Source: Delphinus delphis
Lineage: Eukaryota > Chordata > Mammalia > Artiodactyla > Delphinidae
Assembly: GCF_949987515.2 (NCBI RefSeq)
Contig: NC_082694.2
Location: 39,204,451-39,268,450, forward strand
Direction of reading: 5' to 3'
Length of the DNA: 64,000 nt
The notes below the pieces were generated by a model. That model had not been told where the DNA came from and did no database searches. It saw only the letters and a list, made by a program, of their open reading frames with translations. Positions 55,285 to 64,000 of the stretch are shown here, one piece after another. The first letter of the stretch is position 1; every line of letters starts with the position of its first letter. Position numbers and translations under genes: made by a program.

Positions 55285-55450
55285 GCTGTTGACCAGTGTG
55301 TCTTAGAGGGTAATGCCAGGACAACATGCATCAGAATAACCGGGGGCCTTGGATAAGGGTCAGTTTCTCAGCCCTGCCCCATAGAGTAGGTCTCTGAATG
55401 GGACCCTGAAATCTGTATCTTAACCAGGCACCTCTGGCTGATTTGTTTTT
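55285..55450. mobile_element. MER5A-like element
   Basis: ATGCATCAGAATAACCGGGG, CAGCCCTGCCCCATAGAGTA, GGGACCCTGAAATCTGTATC and ACCAGGCACCTCTGGCTGAT match MER5A order. Confidence 0.68.
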
Positions 55451-55469
55451 TAGGAGCTTTCAAGGACCT

Positions 55470-55990
55470 GTTTAAAATTTTAAGGTGTAATTTATAGAGA
55501 TAAGTGCACAAATCTTAAGTGTATAGCCAGACTTTTTATTTTTATATAAGTACACACATTTTAACCTGAGTACACCTATGTAACAATCAGTCAGATCAAG
55601 ATAGAGGAGGAAATTTCCCTCTAAGTTGTCCCAGAGGTAACTATCAATACTATTCTGAATATCACTATGGACTAATTTTGCCTGTTCTTGAACTTCATAC
55701 ATATGGAATCATACCATATATGCTCTTTTGTGTCTGTTTTCTTTCAGTTACATTGTTTTTGCTATTTATCCATGTTGTTATGTGTAGCAGTCGTTTGTTC
55801 CTTTTTGTTGCTGGTAATATTCCATTGTGTGAATATATCCTACTTTGTCTATTCTCTTATTGGAGGTCACTTAGGTTGTTTCCAGTTTGGGGCTGTTACA
55901 ATTAAAGCTGCTATGAACATTTTTGTACTGGTCTTCTGGTGGACACAGTCATTCATTTCTCTTGGGTAATTACCTACGAGTGAAATTACT
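55470..55990 (-). mobile_element. old L1, end of ORF2 and 3' region
   Basis: Complement of an L1M 3' region (AAGGTGTAATTTATAGAGAT, GATCAAGATAGAGGAGG), then of the ORF2 end (TATGGAATCATACCATATAT, TGGTAATATTCCATTGTGTG, TAAAGCTGCTATGAACATTT). Frames are broken. Confidence 0.83.
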
Positions 55991-57119
55991 TCAGGCTTAA
56001 GGTTTGACTGGGAGAGGTAGATGGGAGTTTATTTACAACCAGGAGCAAGAAATGCAGCGCTGGGGCAGGATGTCAGCAATCACCACTGAAAGGAAGAAAG
56101 TGCCAGGCTGGAAACTCTGTTGCTGATTCCAGCTCATATATTCTTAGCAGGCGATATTAACCCCAAGGTGTTTCTTAGGTGAAGTGGGGCGGGGGGTGAG
56201 GGCAGAGGTACGTGAAGAAAATCTTAGATATTACAATGGTTCGTGGCCCTGAGATATGCTGGTAGACAGTAATGTCATGGGAAGAAGGGCGATTAGGAAA
56301 AGAATACCTGACAAGGCTCTTTAGGGGGTAATAATGAAAACAGCTTGGGAAACACTGGTCTAGCTAAACCTAGACATTCTTAAAATCTGGAACCTAAGGG
56401 GATCATCACTCTTTTTGGTCCAGGAGGGTAACTTGGGAATAAACAACACTACCCAAGGAAAAACGCAGCCAAGTTCTTGTGTGCGTGTGTTGGGAGGGGC
56501 TGGGGCTTATAGGTACAAGGAAAATAATACTCGGAAAGGATGAGTAAAGAACCAGAGTCCATAAAGATCTTGCTGTAATCAACACAGCGGCCAAGTGGCC
56601 AGTGAGAGGAGAAGTTTATTTTATTAGCACCTTTTGTTGAGGGAGGAAGTGATGAATGTCTGCATCAGCCCTGCTGTGTGTCTTGTCAGATCAGATCTTG
56701 CCTGGAGGAAGTTCTGGAACCGCAGTACAGCCACCACACTCGAGGCTTCCTCGGCCGCCAGCACCCATTGTTCTCCTTTCACTCAAGCATGATGTTTCCG
56801 CCCCAGCAGGCCTTCCCTTGTGAGCAAACGGAAAGAAAGTAAAAAAATCTGGAAAGAATGAATGCATCAAAGAGAAAGCAGGCGCCGTGAATCTAGGCAT
56901 GGGGAGATGTTCACAGCCCATACCCTAGGCAGGAAGAAGGGGCGCTTGGAGGGAAGCCCCTGCACTTCTCCTTAACCCATGTTTTCTTTAACCCAGGGGG
57001 CCGCTCACCCCTACTTGCCCCTGAGGGGTGTGCGGTTAGCTGTGAGAAGGGCCTCCAGGGCAGTGTACCCCACCAAACCCAAGCACTGCCTTCGGCCCTG
57101 AATTATACACACCGGTAGT
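55991..57119. other. unassigned, apparently unique sequence
   Basis: No named repeat in ~1.1 kb. A CpG-containing part at 56,690-57,080 is GC-richer than its flanks, but no exon can be supported. Confidence 0.45.
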
Positions 57120-57380
57120 GTGGTAGGTACAGTGGCCAAACTCTCTTGTAACCTGTGTGGCCTTAGTAAGTTTCCTACCCTTTCTTAAGCTTTCTGTGCC
57201 TTAGTCTCACGTGCAAAATGAGGGTGATAAGATTGGCACCTACCTGAAAGCGTTGTTAAGAGGGTGAAACTAGTTGAATACATGTCAAGGGCCCAGAACA
57301 GAGCTTGGCCCAGTCTCTATATGAGAAGCGGCCTTAGGATGACTCATGGTCTTATGAATGGCTGTACTATTATGATAACT
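57120..57380 (+). repeat. MIR SINE
   Basis: TGTGTGGCCTTAGTAAGTTT, TGTGCCTTAGTCTCACGTGC, AAAATGAGGGTGATAAGATT and GGCACCTACCTGAAAGCGTT are plus-strand MIR, with a probable 3' end near 57,380. Confidence 0.87.
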
Positions 57381-57599
57381 GATGCCTGCCCTCAAGCTGC
57401 TCCCACACTAGAGAGGAGACCACCTTCTAATTTCTTATTCAACTGGAAGGCTGACAGGCAAGTATGATTTTAATAATTTTGCCTGTTCCTCTCTAGACTT
57501 CAGGCAGGGATACTGCTGCCCCCTTGGGGTTGTCATTTCTTGATGACTCCTTTTCCCCTCCCCTCTTCTCTCCCACTCAGCAGCCAGGCTCCAGAAGGG

Positions 57600-57780
57600 G
57601 GAGGTGAAGATAACCACTGTCCTTTGGGGCGGGGTACGTAGCTAATAGGAAATTATGATCGAGCCCGATGACTCATGAGTTGCTGCAGATTTGGCTCAGC
57701 AGGGTGAGGTCATGGCACAGACAGGGACCCAAGCTGAGGTCTGCTTGGCTAAGAAATGAAGTTGCTTTCACGTGAGGCAT
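57600..57780. promoter_or_regulatory. motif cluster, candidate enhancer
   Basis: Within 170 bp lie AGATAA (57,608-57,613), GGGGCGGGG (57,626-57,634), TGACTCA (57,669-57,675), AGGTCA (57,707-57,712) and TCACGTGA (57,768-57,775). These are GATA, SP, AP-1, nuclear receptor half-site and E/M-box motifs. No named repeat covers the segment. Enhancer function is inference only. Confidence 0.3.
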
Positions 57781-58484
57781 ACTCCCGAGCTGTGGCAGTG
57801 GTCGTGGGCCACGCACGCCACATTCTCTTCCTTTCCATGTTATTCTGTTAAAAGGGATGTGATGAGCCTGGCTCATCTGGTTGTTGGCATAGCTTTCAGA
57901 GGCCCAGCTTATTTGTTCTGTGTCCAGTTTCCCAAAGATCTTTTCACCTTTCTGGAAAGTCATTGGAGGATTTATTCTGAGCATCACAGGTTGAGCTCCC
58001 CAGAAAGTAGGCTCTGCAACAGAGATTTGCCTGCACAAAGTTTATTGGGGAGTGAACTCAAGATCAATGCCTGTGGGAGGAGGAAAGGCAGCAGGATTGT
58101 TGGAGGGAAAAGTTGAACTTTGATGCTGTCCCAACAAAGTCTTCACCAAATGTCACAAGGAGCTCCGGAGCTAGGATGGCCCTTTACAGTTGGAGCTCGG
58201 GGCAGGCTTTATACCCCACATTGACCATTGGATACAGGCTGCTTTGGAAAGGGGCAGAGTGGCCTTGAGGGAGGCGGCTCTCTTTAGGCCAGGGCCAGCC
58301 CTGAGGATGCAGCTGTGAGCTGCTGGCTGCCAACACTCCCCGCAGCTGGGGTAAAGAACACCCCATCCTGAGGGGAGACCTGGGCAACGTACCTCAGCAT
58401 CCACCACCCTGAGCATGGGCGTTAGACCTTCCTACCTCTTGCCACTGTCCAAATCCTTCCCATTTTCTAAGATCTGCAGAGTAC
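57781..58484. other. unassigned sequence, LTR-like in part
   Basis: GCACAAAGTTTATTGGGGAG at ~58,034 is the complement of a CAATAAACTTTG polyadenylation region, so an old minus-strand LTR may lie at ~57,990-58,200. The rest is unassigned. Confidence 0.35.
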
Positions 58485-58548
58485 AGTGACTGAAGCTATA
58501 GGTTTTGGAGTCCAGTAGACTCATGTTCAAGTCCTGTTTCTGCTGTTC
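58485..58548 (+). repeat. MIR 5' fragment
   Basis: GGTTTTGGAGTCCAGTAGAC, then ATGTTCAAGTCCTGTTTCTG match the MIR tRNA-like part. Confidence 0.65.
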
Positions 58549-59905
58549 ATTTGGCGATATTTATAGAGTATATTTCAGGTGCTGTTCAAGGCACTAAGGG
58601 TACAAAAGTGGTAACCCCTTCCCTCTGAAGCTTATATTCCATGGGTGGCAGGGAGACACAGGCAATTAAAAAAGGAAAAAAAATGCATGCTTGATATCAT
58701 ACATAATTTTATATATATATTGTATAAATTACATATATTATATATCATGATTAGTGACGCAGAGAAAGTAAGTAAGGTGCGGGGTAAGCGAATGATGGGA
58801 GTGCTGTTTTGTATGGCGGTCAGGGAAGGCTTCCTTCCCTGAGAAGGTGGCATTTGAGTGGAGACATGAGGTGTGGCCGTGATCTGGGGACCATGGGGTT
58901 CAGGTGGAGAGAACCGAAGTGCAAAGGCCCTGAGAAGGGAGTGTTCAGGGAGAATCAGGAGGCCAAGGTGTTGGGTGGGGTAGGAGAGGAGGAGGGAGAA
59001 GGTGGGCAGAAGGGGCTTTCAGGAGGCAGAGAGAAACTCAGAGAGATTTCAAGGCAATATCCACAAAAGGGAAATCTATGGAGACAGAAAGCCGGGTGCC
59101 TGGGACTGGGAGAGAGGGGAAGATGGGGGAGTGATGGCTAGGGGATTCAGTTTCTTTTTGAAATGATGAAAGCGTTGTAACGTTCATTGAGATGGTGGCT
59201 GCACAGCTCTGGGAATGTGCTAAAAGCCACACCGTTGTGCACCGTAAGTAGGCAAGCTGTATGTCATGTGAATTATATCTGGAAAAGCTATTTTAAAAAA
59301 TCAGCAGTGATTGACAGGAGACCGGATCAGGCAGGGCCTGGTAGGCCATCTGAGGATCTGAGATGGGGCGCTAGCGGAAGGTTTTAAACGGGAGAGCGGA
59401 AAGATGGGGTTTACATTTGAAAAGAACCTCTCTGCTGCTGTGCCAAGAATTGGCTGAAGGGGGCAGGCGGGAAGCCGGCAGGTGGTAAGGAGTGGCTTGC
59501 AATAATCCAGGTGGCAGGTGCTGGAAGCAGGGGAGTGGGTGGTTGAATGTAGACACCCGCGGGTGGTGGAGCTGACAGGAAGTGCCGATCGGACCACTGA
59601 CGGAGGTTGTGTGAAAGAGAGGAGTCGATATTTTTTAGTCCTACCTGGTAGAGCGGAGTCACCGTTTACTAGGATGAAGACAGCTGTGGGAGCAATACAT
59701 TTTGCGGCGGAATCAGGAGTCTGTGACCATGTGCGTTTGAGAGCCTGTTAGAGAGGTGGCAGAGGCAGTGGGAGTTGTGTCTAGAGTCCATCCCGGGAAC
59801 ACTCTGGGCTGGAGAGGAATTCTGGGAGTTGTCAGCATATTGATGGATTTTAGTCTGGAGACTGGATGAGACCCTAGGGAGGAGTAAAGAGACAAGTGAT
59901 GGCCA
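58549..59905 (-). mobile_element. L2 LINE 3' part, split by an L1 end
   Basis: GGTGCTGTTCAAGGCACTAA, GAAGCTTATATTCCATGGGT, GGTCAGGGAAGGCTTCCTTC, GGCCTGGTAGGCCATCTGAG, ATAATCCAGGTGGCAGGTGC and GTTGTCAGCATATTGATGGA are in L2 reverse order. Confidence 0.85.
59055..59300 (+). mobile_element. L1 3' end inside L2
   Basis: ATCTATGGAGACAGAAAGCC, GCTAAAAGCCACACCGTTGT and GTGAATTATATCTGGAAAAG follow the L1M 3' end. It opposes the L2 and interrupts it between conserved blocks. Confidence 0.78.
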
Positions 59906-61069
59906 AGTCTGAACCTTTGAGCCTTAGTCTTCCAAACTTGGAAGAGCTCCCTGGCACAGCTGTCGTGAGTGTCGGCAGACGCACAGTGAACGGACGAGCT
60001 CTCTCCCGCTGCCCTTACTGTACTTACTGTATGCTCAGTGCCTTCAGCCTTATTATTTTACTACTTTATCCAGTTCAGTACTGAGCACTGATTGCAAATC
60101 AGACACTCTTCTGGGAACACCAGCTACCTAAATGTCCTGGCTCGCACTGTCTACCCGCCAAGGATGTACCTTCCGATGGAGAAAACAGAAATCCCCATCA
60201 ACCTAATGATAATGTATGGCAAACTCAAGGCTGTAATAGGTGCAAAACTGGGCTGGGGGTGGGGAGGCATTAATTCAGATAGTAGACATTTGTGAGGAGC
60301 TCACTTAGGATGCAGAACATGAGCCGGAGCTTGAGGGTTGAAAAGGAATCTGTTGGGGAAAGACGGGGTTGGAAGGGAGGGCAACCCAGGCCGACATGAG
60401 AACAGAACCATAGGAGTCCTTTGTGGCTGAAGCATGGCATTCATGGTGATGGGATGAAGGGAGCTCAGGTTGGCTTGAATCAGACTGGAGGAGTTGGCAG
60501 AAGGCACTTGTTTAAGAAACCTGTACCCGTGGGCACAGCCTGAGTCATCTGGTCACCCAGAACTGCTCCTCTCTGAGCACAGGCCTAGGGCCTTTTGATT
60601 CCTCTCACTCTTAAGCCCATTAAGCAGCTCCCCAGCTTCACTGAGGCTACCTACCATTCTCTGTCCATCCAGTTGTGACCTTCTCACCACCTCTTGTTCC
60701 CCTCCTGTGGTTCCATCACTGTAGCCCGTCTCTTGCATCTCCAACTGATTTGCTTCTTTGGCTTTCTACTTCATCATCTTATAAACTCCCAATCCTGGTC
60801 ATTTCAACAACCTCTTTCTCTTCTATTGCAGGGTGTCAAGGTAGCTGGACAACAAGTCCTTAACTGCTTATTGCAGTAGCTTCAACTTTTTTTTAAATCA
60901 CCCATCTCAGCTGGGCTCTTACGAGTACTGGCCCATTCTTTCATGCACCCTTAGCCAGCTGAATTTCTCATCTTCCTATGTAGCCATGCCAAACCTTTGT
61001 TCTCTTGTTCAACTTGCTCTCAGCACAGAAAGTGGAAGGCTTTCAGGCACATGCTCCCTCAAATGTTTG
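59906..61069. other. unassigned non-coding sequence
   Basis: No confident repeat or gene. Some pyrimidine-rich words at 60,590-61,000 are L2-like but too weak to call. Confidence 0.45.
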
Positions 61070-61074
61070 CCTTC

Positions 61075-61395
61075 CCTGCATGCAAACATATCTACTTCTT
61101 CATAGTTATCTATCGCTGCATTCAAAACTTAGTGGCTGAAAAGAATGAACATTTATTATCTTATGGTTTGTGGATTCTGGCTGTGCTTTAGTTGGGTGCC
61201 TCTCCTTCAAGGTCTCTCATAGAGTGCAATCAAGCTGGTGCTGAAGGATCCTCTTCTAGGGTCACTGATATGGGCCTTTACATAGGGCTGCCTTACACAT
61301 GGCAGCTGATTTCCCCTCAGGGGGGAGTGACTCAAGGGAGAGCAAGACAAGAGTGCCCAAGAGGGAAGGCATAGTCTTTTTATAATGTAATATCA
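61075..61395 (-). mobile_element. MLT-type LTR fragment
   Basis: TCATAGTTATCTATCGCTGC, TTAGTGGCTGAAAAGAATGA, TTTATTATCTTATGGTTTGT and ACATGGCAGCTGATTTCCCC are in the order of a common MaLR-type LTR read in reverse. Confidence 0.6.
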
Positions 61396-61403
61396 GAAGT
61401 GGC

Positions 61404-61642
61404 TTGGGACTTCCCTGGTGGCACAGTGGTTAAGACTGCGCTCCCAATGCAGGGGGCCCAGGTTTGATCCATGGTCAAGGAACTAGATCCCACATGCATG
61501 CTGCAACTAAGAGTTCGCATGCTGCAACTAAGGAACCCTCAAGCCACAAATAAGGAGACCATGAGGCGCAACTAAGGAGCCCACCTGCCACAACTAAGAC
61601 CCAGTGCAACCTAAATAAATAAATTTTTTTTTTTTTTAAAAA
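61404..61642 (+). mobile_element. CHR-type SINE, intermediate form
   Basis: GGGACTTCCCTGGTGGCACA head and a body of CTGCAACTAAG-type units. The T/A-rich tail is preceded by AAATAAATAAA. A short TSD AAGTGGC lies at 61,397-61,403 and 61,643-61,649. Confidence 0.9.
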
Positions 61643-61654
61643 AGTGGCAGCTTA

Positions 61655-62190
61655 CCATCACTTCTACCTTCTGCCTTCCTTTCCATATTCCTATTCCCTG
61701 CTTGGGCTCGTTCCTCAACATGTGCAAATGTTCCTGTCCTCTGGATCCAGTGCTATGAAGTATCCGCAATTGTTCCATTGGCTTCTTCTCCTCAAATTTA
61801 AGGCACCTTCAGAAATCTCTTAAGTCCAAAATAAACCTTCCCTCCACTTCGATCTATGACCCCTGATTCTCCCTTCTTCCCCTGCTGCTCTTCTTGAGAA
61901 TGTGACCTTTATTCCTTGCATTCGAGTCCACCTCCACAGCACTGCTCTGCTAAGGTCATCCTAAGGTCAGCCAGATCACATGGCTACACTTCAGTCCTAG
62001 TCTTAGTGGACTCATGCGGTACTTAATGCTATTAACTCTTCTCTTTAGCATCTCTTGCCTTGCTGATTTTGCTTTTTCAGCCCCTTATTTCTTCACTTAC
62101 CCCTAAATCTGAGATTGTCCAGGCTTTTGCCCACACTCCCTGGCTTCACTCTCTCTGAGCCCCGCATTCAGTACTCCCAGCACCCCTGTG
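61655..62190 (+). mobile_element. L2 LINE fragment
   Basis: TAAGGTCATCCTAAGGTCAG, CATGGCTACACTTCAGTCCT, GTACTTAATGCTATTAACTC and TTGCCTTGCTGATTTTGC follow the L2 ORF2 end in decayed form. Confidence 0.55.
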
Positions 62191-62199
62191 TTCTGATAA

Positions 62200-63265
62200 C
62201 TACGGTCAGAGCTGTGAATCCTAGTCTTCCAACTCTGAAGTGAAGGAAATACACTTCTTGACTTTGTTTAAATCAACTTCAGTCTGGCAATGAGCCCCGA
62301 TTCTACTGTGCTGGCAGGAAATTAATCTCGGTAAACGTCCCCCCCTTCCACCCAGGGGTGTGCCAAGTCGGCTCCTCCTGGGAGGCCCCTCCAGGCAAAG
62401 CCATTGGTCTTTGGTCTGGCTGATAATTGCTGAGATGTTCCCTGGTCTGGGCCCATGGTTCCTCAGGGCCAGTGGCCTTACTGCTTGGAGCAAAGGAATC
62501 CTTGGTAAAGTGAGAGCTCCTGGGCCTGGGGTCCAGCCTTCCCAACTGCACTGCTCAGCTGCCCTCATTGAGGACTTGTCACCTCCCTGGCGAGTTGACA
62601 CAGAGCAGCATCCAGACCCCAGTCCTCCTCGGGGACCTGCTGGTATTTTCCCTCTTCCCAGTCCAGGGTCGAATCTCTTCTGTCTCCTCTTGCAGCCCTC
62701 AAAGCCCTGGCCCCAGGAACACCATGCACAGGCTACCAGTGATTGCTTTCTCACCCTGCAAAAACATCTTAGGAAAGATATTTCCACTAACAGGCCTGAC
62801 CACCTGCTTGGAATGCAGAGGAGAGAAAAGTACAGCAAACAAAACGTACACTAGTAGTGTTGGGAGTTTGGCAGTGGTTTCAATAAACAACACCTTCTCC
62901 CTCATGAGTTTGTAGAAGACAGATGGCGATCAAAACGTTCGCTTTATTACTGAAAATGCTGATTGGAGGCCATAGCTTTGGGTCTGCTTCAAGTGGCTCA
63001 CTCTCTACAGACCACCCACTGCAGTCCCAGGGAACCACTCAGCACACAGCAGGATAGATCCAGAGTGGGTAAGCCCCCAGGGCCTGGCTGCACTTGCTTA
63101 GTTCCTTCCCCAAGATGACCAATCAGATAAGCTGTCCCCTCTGTTTCTCCAGTAGGAGAACCCCTCTCATAAGGCTAGTTCCCCACTAACAAGTATCTGT
63201 AAAGCCAACCCTGCCAAACTGTGAAACCTGAACCTCCAGCCAAGACCTCACTCCTGGACTCCAGA
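62200..63265. other. unassigned sequence open on both strands
   Basis: GC-richer sequence with long open frames on both strands (62,221-62,838 minus, 205 codons; 62,360-62,854 plus, 164 codons), neither with recognisable domains. At ~62,939-62,960 GTTCGCTTTATTACTGAAAA is the complement of an AATAAA-containing, LTR-like end. An old LTR-derived block is plausible. Confidence 0.4.
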
Positions 63266-63271
63266 CCAGTA

Positions 63272-63678
63272 CACAGGCACACCTCGGAGGTATTGCGGGT
63301 TCAGTTCCAGACCACTGCAATAAAGTGAGTCACACAAATTTTTTTTGTTTCCCAGTGCATATAAAAGGTATGTTTATACGCTAGTTTGTTAAGTGTACAA
63401 TAGTATTATGTCTAGAAAGCACATACCTTAATTTTTAAAACACTTTTTGCTAAAAAACGCTAACCATCATCTGAGCCTTCAGCGAGTTGTAATCTTTTTG
63501 CTGGTGGAGGGTTTGAAATATTGTGAGAATTACTAAAATGTGAGACAGAGACAGGAAGTGAGAAAATGTTGTTGGAGAAATGGTGCTGATAGACTTGCTC
63601 AATGCAGGGTTGCCACAAACCTTCAATTTGTAAAAATTACAGTATCTGCAAAGTGCAATAAAATGAGGTATGTCTGTG
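63272..63678 (+). mobile_element. Tigger1 deletion derivative (non-autonomous)
   Basis: The left end CACAGGCACACCTCGGAGGT and right end ATGAGGTATGTCTGTG are inverted repeats, with TA at the left boundary. TTCAGTTCCAGACCACTGCA, CATCATCTGAGCCTTCAGCG and TTGCCACAAACCTTCAATTT are from the two ends of Tigger1. The transposase centre is missing: sequence jumps from GCTGGTGGAGG to TTTGAAATATTG at ~63,511. Confidence 0.93.
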
Positions 63679-63714
63679 TTTCCCACTCTCTACTGCACAT
63701 CTTCATAAGGGTGA

Positions 63715-64000
63715 GCTTGAGGCAGCTCAAATTTGACGCTGTCAAATCTGAATTCATGACCCTCTTCCCCAACACTGCCCCTGTATTCTCGGAATTAACG
63801 ACAGAAAAGTATCTTCCAACCCAAGGACGTGGGAACTACCTTCTACTCTTTCCCTAATCCAGTTTGTCCGCGGATCCCATCCATTCTACCCCCAGAAACC
63901 TCTTGAAATATGTCCCCTCTCTGCTGCTGTGGTTTCTGCTCTCCTCATTTCTTAGCTAGACCATAGCAGGAAACTCACCGTCTCCCTGCCTCTTTCTCTC
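63715..64000 (+). mobile_element. L2 LINE, continues past the window
   Basis: AATCTGAATTCATGACCCTC, AACACTGCCCCTGTATTCTC, TCGGAATTAACGACAGAAAA and AACCCAAGGACGTGGGAACT fit plus-strand L2 before its terminal region. Confidence 0.68.

Overview
This is a stretch of mammalian nuclear DNA, most likely from a cetacean. The best clue is a set of about 22 tRNA-derived SINEs of the CHR type, with heads reading GGGCTTCCCTGGTGGCGCAG or GGGACTTCCCTGGTGGTCCA. These are typical of whales, dolphins and their hippo and ruminant relatives. The ~200-bp form ending in GAGAGGCCCGCGTACCGC plus poly-A is, to my knowledge, characteristic of cetaceans. The L1 3' ends are also of the cetartiodactyl type. Nothing prokaryotic, plasmid-like or phage-like is present.

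Layout. Bases 1-790 are a CpG island that looks like a housekeeping-style promoter. It carries GC boxes, a kappa-B-like site, CRE-like sites, two opposed octamer motifs and a possible exon 1 splice donor at 633/634. From about 800 to the end the sequence is ordinary AT-richer DNA, consistent with a long first intron or intergenic DNA. I could not support any protein-coding exon, tRNA, rRNA or known non-coding RNA gene. All longer open frames lie in SINEs, L1, L2, MER20 or GC-rich sequence.

The body is a layered fossil record of transposons. The oldest layer is L2 (many copies, both strands) and MIR. Next come the DNA transposons MER5A, MER20, MER2, a Tigger1 deletion derivative and a Charlie-type hAT element, plus MaLR/ERVL-type LTRs. 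After these come L1 3' fragments of several ages. The CHR SINEs are youngest and repeatedly interrupt older copies. Many SINE and L1 insertions keep target-site duplications (TSDs) that I could read directly, which fixes their boundaries and order.

No new biological system is evident. The items most worth a second look are structural: a hairpin whose loop is a G-rich tandem repeat (20,624-20,681), an 18-bp-arm near-palindrome inside an L2 (51,167-51,203), a two-part SINE inside one TSD (43,697-44,118), an L1 copy with a possible short 3' transduction (23,231-24,605), the opposed octamers in the CpG island, and enhancer-like motif clusters near 52.9 and 57.7 kb. Repeat family names come from memory of consensus sequences and have not been checked against a library.
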